Shown piece after piece: positions 1-6,685 of a stretch of 20,153 nucleotides of DNA. The DNA lies in IMG/VR virus record IMGVR_UViG_3300042261_000353, positions 1 through 20,153 of that record, one strand, 5' to 3'. Below the pieces are notes generated by a model that saw nothing but the letters and a program-made list of their open reading frames with translations, was not told the origin of the DNA and ran no database searches. Made by a program: the position numbers and the translations under genes. The stretch's first letter is position 1, and every line of letters starts with the position of its first letter. The stretch comes from a virus.

Positions 1-182
1 TGTTGCCCTATGTCCTGTCAATTGGCAGGTAAGAAATACAGCTTGTCTTTCGCGCTTTACTTTTTCGAGGTACTTTGTCAAGGATTTTTCATTGCCCTGG
101 CTTGTTTCTCAGAACTCGCATATAAAATGCAAAAAAATTCTGGCTTTACCGTCAGGTACTTTTTTCAAGGAGGGAGCTTAGC
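1..182 (+). other. Leader region before the first clear gene; possible end of an upstream gene
   Basis: No complete gene is identified here. Two forward frames stay open across it: one from the window edge (first ATG at 10) to a TAG at 187-189, and one from base 2 to a TAG at 179-181. Either could be the C-terminus of a gene entering from the left. The second would end one base before the GTG start at 183, the same spacing as the 491/493 junction. Neither translation is recognised, and both are rich in Cys and Phe, so both may be chance. Bases 14-29 form an imperfect palindrome (CCTGTC, loop AATT, GGCAGG) without a following T run. A TATAAA at 121-126 resembles a -10 box but has no convincing -35 box at the right distance. 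Confidence 0.3.
68..171 (+). repeat. Imperfect direct repeat pair ahead of the first gene
   Basis: AGGTACTTTGTCAAGGA at 68-84 is nearly repeated as AGGTACTTTTTTCAAGGA at 154-171, differing by one inserted base and one substitution. The second copy runs directly into the Shine-Dalgarno sequence of the gene starting at 183, while the first copy has no start codon nearby. The copies lie 86 bases apart, so they are not in the same reading frame, which argues against a protein repeat. They may be the trace of a small duplication around a ribosome binding site or a regulator site; function unknown. Confidence 0.45.
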
Positions 183-491
183 GTGGTAGAGAAGGTTCTT
201 TTATTGGTAATAACAGCAATAATCTCAGCATTAATTACTTATTTTATTACTTCTTTAGCAGGAAACAGTTCTTCTAAAAAACAAATTAAAGAAGCAATAG
301 AAAACCATGAAAAACTGTGGCACCAAGATAGTATGTATAAGTATGTCGATATTCAGCTTAAAGAGCATGTTAGCTCTTGCGGCATTGAGGGTGTAAAAGA
401 CGAGTTAAGTGCCATGCGATCTGCTCTGATCTTCTTGGTTCTAAAGCAAGGTGGAAATCCAAAAGACTTCAATTTACTGAAAGAGGTGTAG
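183..491 (+). CDS. Small membrane-anchored phage protein, possibly lysis-associated
   Basis: Starts at GTG 183, preceded by a strong AAGGAGGG at 167-174. The 102-residue product opens with one hydrophobic stretch (about residues 5-26) that should be a transmembrane helix or uncleaved signal anchor. A charged, probably helical region follows (KKQIKEAIENHEK near residue 35). The C-terminal part carries one Cys and a second moderately hydrophobic patch (SALIFLVLKQGG). A single N-terminal anchor followed by a polar helix fits an inner-membrane spanin subunit or a holin/antiholin-type protein, and the holin-like gene at 808 supports a lysis context. No family is recognised with certainty. The stop lies one base before the next start, so the two genes are probably translated together. 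Confidence 0.6.
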   Translation: MVEKVLLLVITAIISALITYFITSLAGNSSSKKQIKEAIENHEKLWHQDSMYKYVDIQLKEHVSSCGIEGVKDELSAMRSALIFLVLKQGGNPKDFNLLKEV

Positions 492-492
492 T

Positions 493-795
493 ATGGCAGC
501 TTGGAGCGGTGGTTCGTTTGATGCTAATAAAGCTAGATACGAAGTAGTTATTGTTGGTAGCCCAACAAAAGTTACTGCTTCAGACAGTGCCCAAGTCACT
601 GTTAGTGGAAGATACCCACGAGGACTTTTAGTTAAAACGGCTGGTACAGTGACTCTTGTAGGCGTAGACGGCACTAAAGTTGATCTTGGTAGTTTGTCAG
701 CTGGTGCGGTAATATACTGCACATATATAGGTGTGGCAGCGACTGCGGAGGATAACTCTACTTCAGTCACTGGTGCTATTCTAATGTTACCTTAA
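493..795 (+). CDS. Spike-base-like small virion protein
   Basis: A 100-residue protein starting one base after the stop of the preceding gene, with AAAGAGGTG just upstream overlapping that gene's end. The sequence is rich in Val, Thr, Ala and Gly and predicts short beta strands. It has the pattern SAQVTVSGRYPRGLLVKTAG, then a VDGTKVDL turn, then SAGAVIYCTYIGVAATAED. This ordering (D/S-x-V-T, R-G-L-x-V-x-T-A-G, aliphatic-G-x-V, G-A-V-I-Y, aliphatic-x-V-x-A-T) recalls the small spike-base/trimerisation proteins near tail-fibre genes of phages and gene transfer agents. The family call rests on pattern resemblance only; a gpFII-like or decoration role is an alternative. Confidence 0.55.
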   Translation: MAAWSGGSFDANKARYEVVIVGSPTKVTASDSAQVTVSGRYPRGLLVKTAGTVTLVGVDGTKVDLGSLSAGAVIYCTYIGVAATAEDNSTSVTGAILMLP

Positions 796-807
796 ACGGA
801 GGCTTCT

Positions 808-957
808 ATGTTAAAGTCAAAGACTTTTTGGGCTGGGTTAGTTTCAGTGGTTTCTGGGATCGGCCTAGTGGTTCAAGGTGAGATGGCTGATGGTGCTCAG
901 CTAATAGTTACAGGTCTTTTAGCTATCTTTTTAAAAGATGCAATAAACAAAAAATAA
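808..957 (+). CDS. Holin-like 49-residue membrane protein
   Basis: ATG at 808 follows ACGGAGGC by a good distance, and the frame ends at TAA 955-957. The product begins MLKSKTFWAGLVSVVSG and ends LLAIFLKDAINKK. It has two hydrophobic segments (about residues 8-22 and 32-42) separated by a short polar turn (QGEMADGAQ), plus Lys at both ends. This layout, and the LKSKTFWA opening, is common in tiny phage proteins annotated as holins or holin-like and encoded near lysis and tail-tip genes. It would act in the inner membrane. Only 12 bases separate it from the upstream gene, so it belongs to the same transcription unit. It is real by spacing and ribosome binding site; holin function is inferred. 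Confidence 0.65.
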   Translation: MLKSKTFWAGLVSVVSGIGLVVQGEMADGAQLIVTGLLAIFLKDAINKK

Positions 958-966
958 GGGTCTACA

Positions 967-1056
967 AGATGCGTTAAAGTCACCCTCATCAGAGAACACA
1001 GACATGTAAAAGACACCTCGTGTGTCGCAACTCTGAGCAAGGTAAAGAGCGCATCT
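967..1056 (+). ncRNA. Nested inverted repeat; candidate structured RNA or DNA recognition element
   Basis: The gap between the holin-like gene and the gene at 1085 holds three nested, perfectly complementary arm pairs. AGATGCG (967-973) pairs with CGCATCT (1050-1056). TCAGAG (989-994) pairs with CTCTGA (1031-1036). GACAC (1012-1016) pairs with GTGTC (1022-1026) around the loop CTCGT. Weaker pairing is possible between them, for example ACC 982-984 with GGT 1041-1043. There is no T run after it, so it is not a simple terminator. It ends 28 bases before the next start codon and so could be a 5'-UTR structure, a processing site, a small RNA, or a DNA site for a packaging protein. Confidence 0.5.
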
Positions 1057-1084
1057 AAATTTTAAACCACAGAGAGGTATTATT

Positions 1085-1444
1085 ATGGCATGGACACTAC
1101 AGCAAGCGTATAATCTTGACAAAGAACTTGCACTTACAACAGCTGTGACAAACTGGCAAAAACTTGATGCATCAATGAAAAAACATTGTCAAGCTATACT
1201 TGAGGGTGCAATAACCGAGACGCACGCCTCTTTTGTCGGTAAAGGCGTAACTGATAAACAGCTTATCGAATTCGCTAATAACTACCCTAGTGGTAAGTAT
1301 AACGGGACATTGCGCCCAAGTTTAATACACAATGAGAGGTGGCCAGCTGATCCATATGGTAACATGACAGATGGGGCGCTTAATCTTATTGCTCTAGAAG
1401 CCATTTGGCCAACTTGCAATAAAATCGGCACAGGTGTAATTTAA
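1085..1444 (+). CDS. Hypothetical 119-residue phage protein
   Basis: ATG at 1085 is preceded by GAGAGGT at 1072-1078, and the gene ends 12 bases before the next start. The N-terminal half looks helical and polar (AYNLDKELALTTAV, then DASMKKHCQAILEGAI). The C-terminal half is richer in Pro, Gly, Asn and Trp (NERWPADPYGNMTDGALN). It has two Cys, no signal peptide and no membrane segment. I do not recognise the family. Its place between a holin-like gene and a LamG-type appendage gene, upstream of the terminases, suggests a virion tip component or a chaperone for the following protein, but that is context only. Confidence 0.7.
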   Translation: MAWTLQQAYNLDKELALTTAVTNWQKLDASMKKHCQAILEGAITETHASFVGKGVTDKQLIEFANNYPSGKYNGTLRPSLIHNERWPADPYGNMTDGALNLIALEAIWPTCNKIGTGVI

Positions 1445-1456
1445 TAGGAGGTTCTG

Positions 1457-2530
1457 ATGGGTTTCCCTGTAGGAACAACCAAAATTGCCGCGGTTAAGAT
1501 TGCGGCAAATGCTGACTACCCAAATACAACAAATAACTGCATAAATTTTGATTTGTCAAAATGTAGTGCAGCTTGGTGGGGCGCGGTCACGGCTTTAAGT
1601 GATATTGTCGTGTATGACGCAGTGTCTGACACGTTACGGCCACGATACATTTGCCCGACATCCAGTATAGCAGGCAAAACAGGTTGGGGTGTATGTGATA
1701 GCGCAATCTCACCTCTTGGAAAAACGTTATATTTGTGTATCGTACCTGGGGCTGGCGCTGTTAACGCTGCTACCGCGCACACTAATAGTAATTGTTTTTC
1801 GGCTCATGGTTACGATGTAGCGAGCGGTAATATTCCTGACAAGACAGGCGCGTATACCGGAACGGTGTCTAACTGTACATATAGCCAAGCTGGTGTGATT
1901 TGCAAATCATTACTTTTAAACGCCGCAAATTCGAGGGTTGACCTTGGAGTCATTACTCAAGTTAGTGGAGCAACCCAGTTTTCATGGGTTCTCCTATTTA
2001 GCAAAAACGTGATAGGGTCGGGTGGATCTTTTTTGTGGAGAGCAAGTGCTAGCTCTACCGATTATTTAAATATCTATTTTTCGGGCACGGATTTTGGGGT
2101 CACTATTAGAATAGGTGGTGTATCGTCATACGGAGTTGTCTCAAACTATCCATCATTTTTAACAGCCAACGTGTTTTCGTTGTTGACTATTCAATATGAC
2201 GGTACACAGGTCAACGGTAACACTGCATTGCAAAACGCAGCAAGGTTAAAAGTTCAATTTGACAACTCTGCAAAAAGTATCACGTTTTCGGGTGCGGCTA
2301 TACCTGCCGCGCTGCCAATTGTTACAGACTCTTCATACGCAGGTTACCCGACAACCAACTTTGAGGGTAAGTACGATGAAGACAGGTATTATAGCAGGCC
2401 AATATCGCTAAGCGAAGTTGCATTAATGTATAAAAATTTAAAAGATCACAGCAATTTTGCAACGTACAGCGATTATAGCTTATTACGTACACCCTATTCT
2501 TTTAACATGGGTATGGCTTATGTCTACTGA
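1457..2530 (+). CDS. Virion appendage protein, DUF2341-like plus LamG/concanavalin-like
   Basis: A 357-residue protein with AGGAGG at 1446-1451. Residues about 10-115 follow the pattern of DUF2341-like domains: a conserved WW region, DIVVYDAVSDTLRPRYI, an ISPLGKTLYLCIVPG strand and a final HGYD. Residues about 130-340 resemble a LamG/concanavalin A-like jelly roll: SLLLNAANSRVDLG, FSWVLLFSK, FSLLTIQYDGTQ, and the signature-like ending EGKYDEDRYYSRPISLSE followed by VALMYKNL. This architecture occurs in surface and carbohydrate-binding proteins, including phage tail appendages, so attachment to the host envelope is the likely role. The product is Ser/Thr/Asn-rich and Cys-containing, with no signal peptide. 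Its 3' end overlaps the small terminase gene by 11 bases. The family call is by pattern and needs a profile search. Confidence 0.6.
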   Translation: MGFPVGTTKIAAVKIAANADYPNTTNNCINFDLSKCSAAWWGAVTALSDIVVYDAVSDTLRPRYICPTSSIAGKTGWGVCDSAISPLGKTLYLCIVPGAGAVNAATAHTNSNCFSAHGYDVASGNIPDKTGAYTGTVSNCTYSQAGVICKSLLLNAANSRVDLGVITQVSGATQFSWVLLFSKNVIGSGGSFLWRASASSTDYLNIYFSGTDFGVTIRIGGVSSYGVVSNYPSFLTANVFSLLTIQYDGTQVNGNTALQNAARLKVQFDNSAKSITFSGAAIPAALPIVTDSSYAGYPTTNFEGKYDEDRYYSRPISLSEVALMYKNLKDHSNFATYSDYSLLRTPYSFNMGMAYVY

Positions 2531-3128
2531 AGAAATACATATTCCTAGAAAATATTTTATTGAGAGGGGTGGGTTTACTCAGCCAGATCTTACAACCTTT
2601 TTAAAACGTAATGATATTACCTGCAACTCAGACGGTTTTTACCCTGTTATGAGGATAGTTGAGGCGCTAAACAGTGAAAGAAAAAAGAAAAGGTTTGATA
2701 GCGATGGCGATGATGACCTAGAAATAGAATTAAAGAGAGAGAAGATTCAGAAGGAACGAATAATAAATCAGCAGAGACTGGGTAGATTAATCGAGAGAGA
2801 CAGAGCTAAAGAAAGAGTTCGAATAGCTTTCTCTGCAGTAGCTAATAAGATAAGGTATTCGATTAAACTAGTAACGCCTAAACTTGTTCAATATGTTTGG
2901 GCTGTAAAGAATAGTGAAATACAAGAACCAAGCGCCCGAGAAATCGAGGCGCTATTGTCCAATGAGTATAATGGTGCAATAGAGTTGCTATACAGTGAGG
3001 TAAACAATGTCACCTGGGAACAAGACGGAAGTGAAGTTAAGCTCAGAAGAACTGAGTTGGCTGAAGATTCCGGAGAAAGTGTCACCTCTACAGGTAGTAC
3101 CGAAGATACGAGTACCGCTGAAGAGTAA
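2520..3128 (+). CDS. terS: Terminase small subunit (Nu1-like)
   Basis: The start is taken at ATG 2520 (MSTEEIHIPRKYF). An in-frame ATG at 2457 lies deep inside the LamG-type gene, lacks a ribosome binding site and would add an unlikely hydrophobic leader. The 202-residue product has a helix-turn-helix-like N-terminus (about residues 18-51, GGFTQPDLTTFLKRND onward). A long charged coiled-coil region follows (about 66-105, with ELKREKIQKERI), as in gpNu1-type small terminases where it drives oligomerisation. The C-terminus is acidic and Ser/Thr-rich. It would recognise the packaging start site and load the large subunit encoded next. Its last 122 bases are also read in another frame as the N-terminus of the large terminase. 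Confidence 0.75.
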   Translation: MSTEEIHIPRKYFIERGGFTQPDLTTFLKRNDITCNSDGFYPVMRIVEALNSERKKKRFDSDGDDDLEIELKREKIQKERIINQQRLGRLIERDRAKERVRIAFSAVANKIRYSIKLVTPKLVQYVWAVKNSEIQEPSAREIEALLSNEYNGAIELLYSEVNNVTWEQDGSEVKLRRTELAEDSGESVTSTGSTEDTSTAEE

Positions 3129-4908
3129 CGTACTTGACAAAATAGATCTGACATTGACTCCTTACCTAAACGCTCCTATCTCTTTGATAGGAGACAGTAG
3201 GGTTAAGTGGCTTATAGCCATTGCTCCTACTCAGAGCGGAAAAACAGTTCTGTTGCAGGTATCTGTTGCGGATACAATAGATCAAGATCCCGGTCCTGGT
3301 TTATACCTTCTGCCAGATCAAATCTCTAGTAAGAAAAACTTACAGGAGAAAATAATAAACATGATCACTTCGTCACCTGCGTTAGCTGCGCATATGACTG
3401 GCAGAGTAAGGGATATATCTAAGACTGAAATAGAATTAGATAACATGACAATATACCCTGGGTGGGCTGGTTCTCTTGGGACCACATCCTCCCTCCCGAT
3501 GAAGCGAGTCTGGATTGATGAAGCACGACTTATGGGTCTTACCGTGGGCAATGAGTCAAACGCAATTCAAACCGGAGAGGATCGGCTCACTACTTATTTT
3601 AAAGCTGGCATAGGCCAAGGTATTATTGTTTCATCTCCTTCTGTCGTAGGAGATTTATTACATAGTCAGTTGGACGCAAAAGGTACCTCTATATGGGCCT
3701 GGGCAGTTCCGTGCCCAGCATGTCGTAAGTACCAGAGACTTGATTTCTTTAAGAATGTAAAAATTAAAGATGATGTAAAGTGTGTATGTAAGTTTTGTGG
3801 TGCTGGGTTTACTGACTTAGATGACAAAAGAGAGTGGAATAATAAAGGCATGTATATGCGTCTGCTCTTAAATGATAATAATGAATTGGTGGAGACTGAG
3901 ATTGATGAGGACGGTAACGCAGAGTATCCTTTTGAAGTTACACCTCGTATGGCCTTTATGTGGGATTCTCTTGTTTCTCCGTTTAGAACTTTTTATGCTA
4001 TAGGGCATAAATACTTAGAGACAAAGGATAAGCTGTATGACTATAAGCACTTTATTCAGTGCTGGTTAGCTCGTTTTTGGATTGACGATATTAGTAAAAC
4101 AACAGTGACGAATTTAAAATCTCACTGTAAAGGGTATTCTAAGAAGGATGTTCCAGCTAAAGTAAAGGTCTTATTTACTGGTATAGATACACAAGACAAT
4201 GGGTTTTATTGTGTGACACGGGGACATGGAGCTAATAAATTCACTGCTTTAGTGGATGAATTCTTCTGCCCTTGTCCTATAGATATAGCCGATGAACGAG
4301 ATATTATAAAAATAATAACTCGTGACATAATGGATAGAGTCTATGTGGGTGAGAAAGGCGAGTCTTGGAAGATAGCTATGGCTGCTATAGATACAGGTGG
4401 CCACAGGACTAAGACTATTTATCGTGTGGCTACGAATTTTCCTAAGCTGATAATGGTCAAGGGAAGAGATAATCAAAGTACAACTTATTCCTACAATAAG
4501 GAGTTGAATTTATACCTTGTTAGAACCAGTGAGTACTTGGAAGAGACAGAAAAGAAATGTGAGTCTCCTTCTTGGTGGTTGCCAGAGAATATAAGTACTG
4601 ATTATCTTACTCAGTTTGTAGCTGTTAGAAAGATAAGAGAAAAGAATAAGAAGACTGGTACCGAGACGATCATTTGGAAGAAAATTGGTAAGACAGATTA
4701 TCGTATGGCTGACATACATACTTTCATACCTTTAGACATTCCAAGTGATGACTATGGTGTTTTACGTTCTCGTATAGAAGAAGATGTCTTTGTTTTAAAC
4801 CCAGCTATGCAAGAAAAAAAGCAAGCTGAAATCCGGTCTGAGTCTTCTACAATGAACGTAGAAGAACAAGAAGACGACTTTGTAAACATTTCAGGAGGTT
4901 GGCTATAA
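3007..4908 (+). CDS. terL: Terminase large subunit, lambda GpA family
   Basis: The 633-residue protein is the ATP-driven DNA packaging motor and nuclease. The ATPase domain has a Walker A motif APTQSGKT at residues 73-80 and a Walker B-like segment KRVWIDEA at 166-173. A Cys4-type ribbon follows (CPAC at 236-239, CKFC at 261-264), in the GpA-typical position after VP. The nuclease part carries acidic residues in GIDTQD (D394), AAIDTGGH (D462) and YRMADIH (D569). Length and motif order match lambda GpA-type enzymes. The start at ATG 3007 has GAGG at 2997-3000. The next in-frame Met lies beyond Walker A, so the 122-base overlap with the small terminase gene is probably genuine. It ends as TAATG with the next gene. 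Confidence 0.95.
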   Translation: MSPGNKTEVKLSSEELSWLKIPEKVSPLQVVPKIRVPLKSNVLDKIDLTLTPYLNAPISLIGDSRVKWLIAIAPTQSGKTVLLQVSVADTIDQDPGPGLYLLPDQISSKKNLQEKIINMITSSPALAAHMTGRVRDISKTEIELDNMTIYPGWAGSLGTTSSLPMKRVWIDEARLMGLTVGNESNAIQTGEDRLTTYFKAGIGQGIIVSSPSVVGDLLHSQLDAKGTSIWAWAVPCPACRKYQRLDFFKNVKIKDDVKCVCKFCGAGFTDLDDKREWNNKGMYMRLLLNDNNELVETEIDEDGNAEYPFEVTPRMAFMWDSLVSPFRTFYAIGHKYLETKDKLYDYKHFIQCWLARFWIDDISKTTVTNLKSHCKGYSKKDVPAKVKVLFTGIDTQDNGFYCVTRGHGANKFTALVDEFFCPCPIDIADERDIIKIITRDIMDRVYVGEKGESWKIAMAAIDTGGHRTKTIYRVATNFPKLIMVKGRDNQSTTYSYNKELNLYLVRTSEYLEETEKKCESPSWWLPENISTDYLTQFVAVRKIREKNKKTGTETIIWKKIGKTDYRMADIHTFIPLDIPSDDYGVLRSRIEEDVFVLNPAMQEKKQAEIRSESSTMNVEEQEDDFVNISGGWL

Positions 4909-5138
4909 TGGCTTTTACAACTTGGGCGGCTATGCTATCTGATTTTAGAGACGCCATAGCCAATAGAAGAGTAGAACAGTGGTTTGTTAGCAGCACTGAA
5001 AATAATCGGGAAATGCGAACTACCTTCACAAAAATGCCTAACGTGATGGAGATGCATGACTGGTTAGAAGCAAAGGCTTCAGAAGAATCTGTAGGATTTT
5101 CAAGCGGTAACGTTCCTTTTTCAGTTGGAGGTTACTGA
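4908..5138 (+). CDS. gpW-like head-tail joining protein
   Basis: A 76-residue protein between the large terminase and the portal, the position of lambda W. ATG 4908 has a clear AGGAGG at 4893-4898; an in-frame TTG at 4899 would sit right against that site and was rejected. The pattern is helix (TTWAAMLSDFRDAIANRR), beta hairpin (VEQWFVSSTENNREMRTTF), helix (NVMEMHDWLEAKASE) and a Gly/Ser tail ending SVGGY. This matches the alpha-beta-alpha layout of gpW, which plugs the portal after packaging and forms part of the platform for tail attachment. The start overlaps the TerL stop, and the stop overlaps the portal start as TGATG. Confidence 0.75.
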   Translation: MAFTTWAAMLSDFRDAIANRRVEQWFVSSTENNREMRTTFTKMPNVMEMHDWLEAKASEESVGFSSGNVPFSVGGY

Positions 5139-6685
5139 TGGCTATAGGTTTTAAGGCAGCAGAGAATAATGCCTACAATATGTCTTGGCAGGTATTACCA
5201 GAGATGACTCCCGACAGGGAGTTAGAGACTGGTAATGCCCTACAGACCTTACGTAGACGTTCTCGTCAGTTGCATAAGGATAATATCACTGTTGCGGGTA
5301 TACAACAAGCCATAATAAATGTTGTAGGCTCTCCTAATTCTGTGAAGGTCTTCTCCACGAATAGGATTCAACAGAAACAGGCTCAAGAAGTAATAGATAA
5401 TTTTTTAAAATCTTCTGATTTTGAAGATAAACCTCTGTGGCAAATTGGAGACGAAATTATAAGTTCTGCCGTGCAGGATGGTGACGTACTTATTAAGTTA
5501 CCGATAGACAGAAAAAAAGAAGGTGTAAAGACAGTCGTAGAAGTTGTTGAAGCTAATAGAATTTTGACTCCGGCAGAAAAGGCTAAAGATGATAATGTAA
5601 ATCATGGTGTAAGAAAAGATTCTGAGGGCAGAATAGTTTCTTTTTATGTTAAAAAACATGATAAAGTCAATAACTATGGAAATAGTTTATCTTCCTTTGA
5701 TGAAGTCTTTCGTAGCGTAAAGGGAAGAGATTTACCTGTTGCTGAGCTTTTTAAGGCACCACTGAACTCTAGACCCAGATCAGCTAGACAGTATCCTTTG
5801 GTAACTCCGGCAATACCTTTAATAAAATTGTTGGATGACTACTTAGAAGCTGTTATCGTTGGCGCCAGAGTAGCTGCTTGTTTTAGTGCTTTTATAAAGA
5901 CTAACAATCCAGCAGGAACGTTTCAAGGTTTTACTACCGATGCAGCGGGCAATGTAGTAGACCCACAAGATGCAAATGGTACTCGTAGAGTGCAGAAGTT
6001 GTTTCCTGGGCAGATATTTTATTTAAAACCTAATCAGGACATAACCTTTGCTTCTCCGAATAGACCGAATGACAATGTTGATGCTTTTATTGTTAGAATA
6101 CAGAAGATAATTGCAGCGTACTTAAGGATACCTTACCCTATTCTGTTTTTAGATTTGTCTGAAGTTAATTATTCTTCTTGGCGTGGCGGTGCTAATGAAA
6201 TGAAAAAGTTCATTAATCGTTGGCGTTGGTCACTGGAGAGAATATTTGAGTGGGTGTTAAAGGCAGTATTGTTGGAAGCTACCCTGCTCGGCAAAGTTCG
6301 CGGGGATGTAAAAGATATTAAGTTTACAATAAGATGGCCAAGCTTTAATATCCTAGATCCAGAGAAGGAAGCTAGAGCTAATAAGACAGCGTTGTTAAAT
6401 GGCACTACTTCTGTTCAGAAGATTTGTGAAGAAGAAGGTACAGACTACGAGCAAGTTTTAGCGGATAAAGAAGAGCATGCCTTACGCATGCTAGAAATTG
6501 AGGCTAAAAAACTGGCTAAGAAAAAAGAACTGGAAACAAAATATGGGATAGTCTTTGATCCTGTAGACCCTAAATCCGAATCTGCGGACGGTAATGGTAA
6601 GAACAATAAACCTCGTCCAGGCGAAGGCGATGATCTGGATGAGGACGAAAAGAAAGAAAGGAGAAAAGACGATGGAAATTGGTAA
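5138..6685 (+). CDS. Portal protein, lambda gpB family
   Basis: A 515-residue portal subunit, forming the ring at the capsid vertex through which DNA passes. Its start overlaps the gpW-like stop and has GGAGG at 5127-5131. Lambda-type features are the N-terminal LQTLRRRSRQLHKDN region, the conserved stretch around WQIGDEIISSAVQDGDVLIK, and a YSSWRGG motif at about residues 344-350 followed by FINRWRWSLERIFEWVLKAV. The last 40 or so residues are very acidic and basic (DDLDEDEKKERRKDD) and probably disordered, as is common in portals that enter the head interior. The gene overlaps the protease start by 14 bases, so translation is likely coupled. Confidence 0.92.
   Translation: MAIGFKAAENNAYNMSWQVLPEMTPDRELETGNALQTLRRRSRQLHKDNITVAGIQQAIINVVGSPNSVKVFSTNRIQQKQAQEVIDNFLKSSDFEDKPLWQIGDEIISSAVQDGDVLIKLPIDRKKEGVKTVVEVVEANRILTPAEKAKDDNVNHGVRKDSEGRIVSFYVKKHDKVNNYGNSLSSFDEVFRSVKGRDLPVAELFKAPLNSRPRSARQYPLVTPAIPLIKLLDDYLEAVIVGARVAACFSAFIKTNNPAGTFQGFTTDAAGNVVDPQDANGTRRVQKLFPGQIFYLKPNQDITFASPNRPNDNVDAFIVRIQKIIAAYLRIPYPILFLDLSEVNYSSWRGGANEMKKFINRWRWSLERIFEWVLKAVLLEATLLGKVRGDVKDIKFTIRWPSFNILDPEKEARANKTALLNGTTSVQKICEEEGTDYEQVLADKEEHALRMLEIEAKKLAKKKELETKYGIVFDPVDPKSESADGNGKNNKPRPGEGDDLDEDEKKERRKDDGNW

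Noticed and set aside
76-82. Minus-strand TTGACA resembling a -35 box
   Set aside because: No convincing -10 hexamer lies 16-18 bases further on that strand and no minus-strand gene follows.
2457-2519. Longer N-terminus for the small terminase
   Set aside because: It would add 21 hydrophobic residues encoded inside the LamG-type gene with no ribosome binding site; ATG 2520 gives a normal small terminase start.
4899-4907. TTG start for the gpW-like gene
   Set aside because: The AGGAGG ends directly before it, leaving no spacing; ATG 4908 has proper spacing and a TAATG junction with TerL.
6594-6671. Longer N-terminus for the S49 protease
   Set aside because: It lies within the portal gene's 3' end, and ATG 6672 has AAAGGAG at the right distance.
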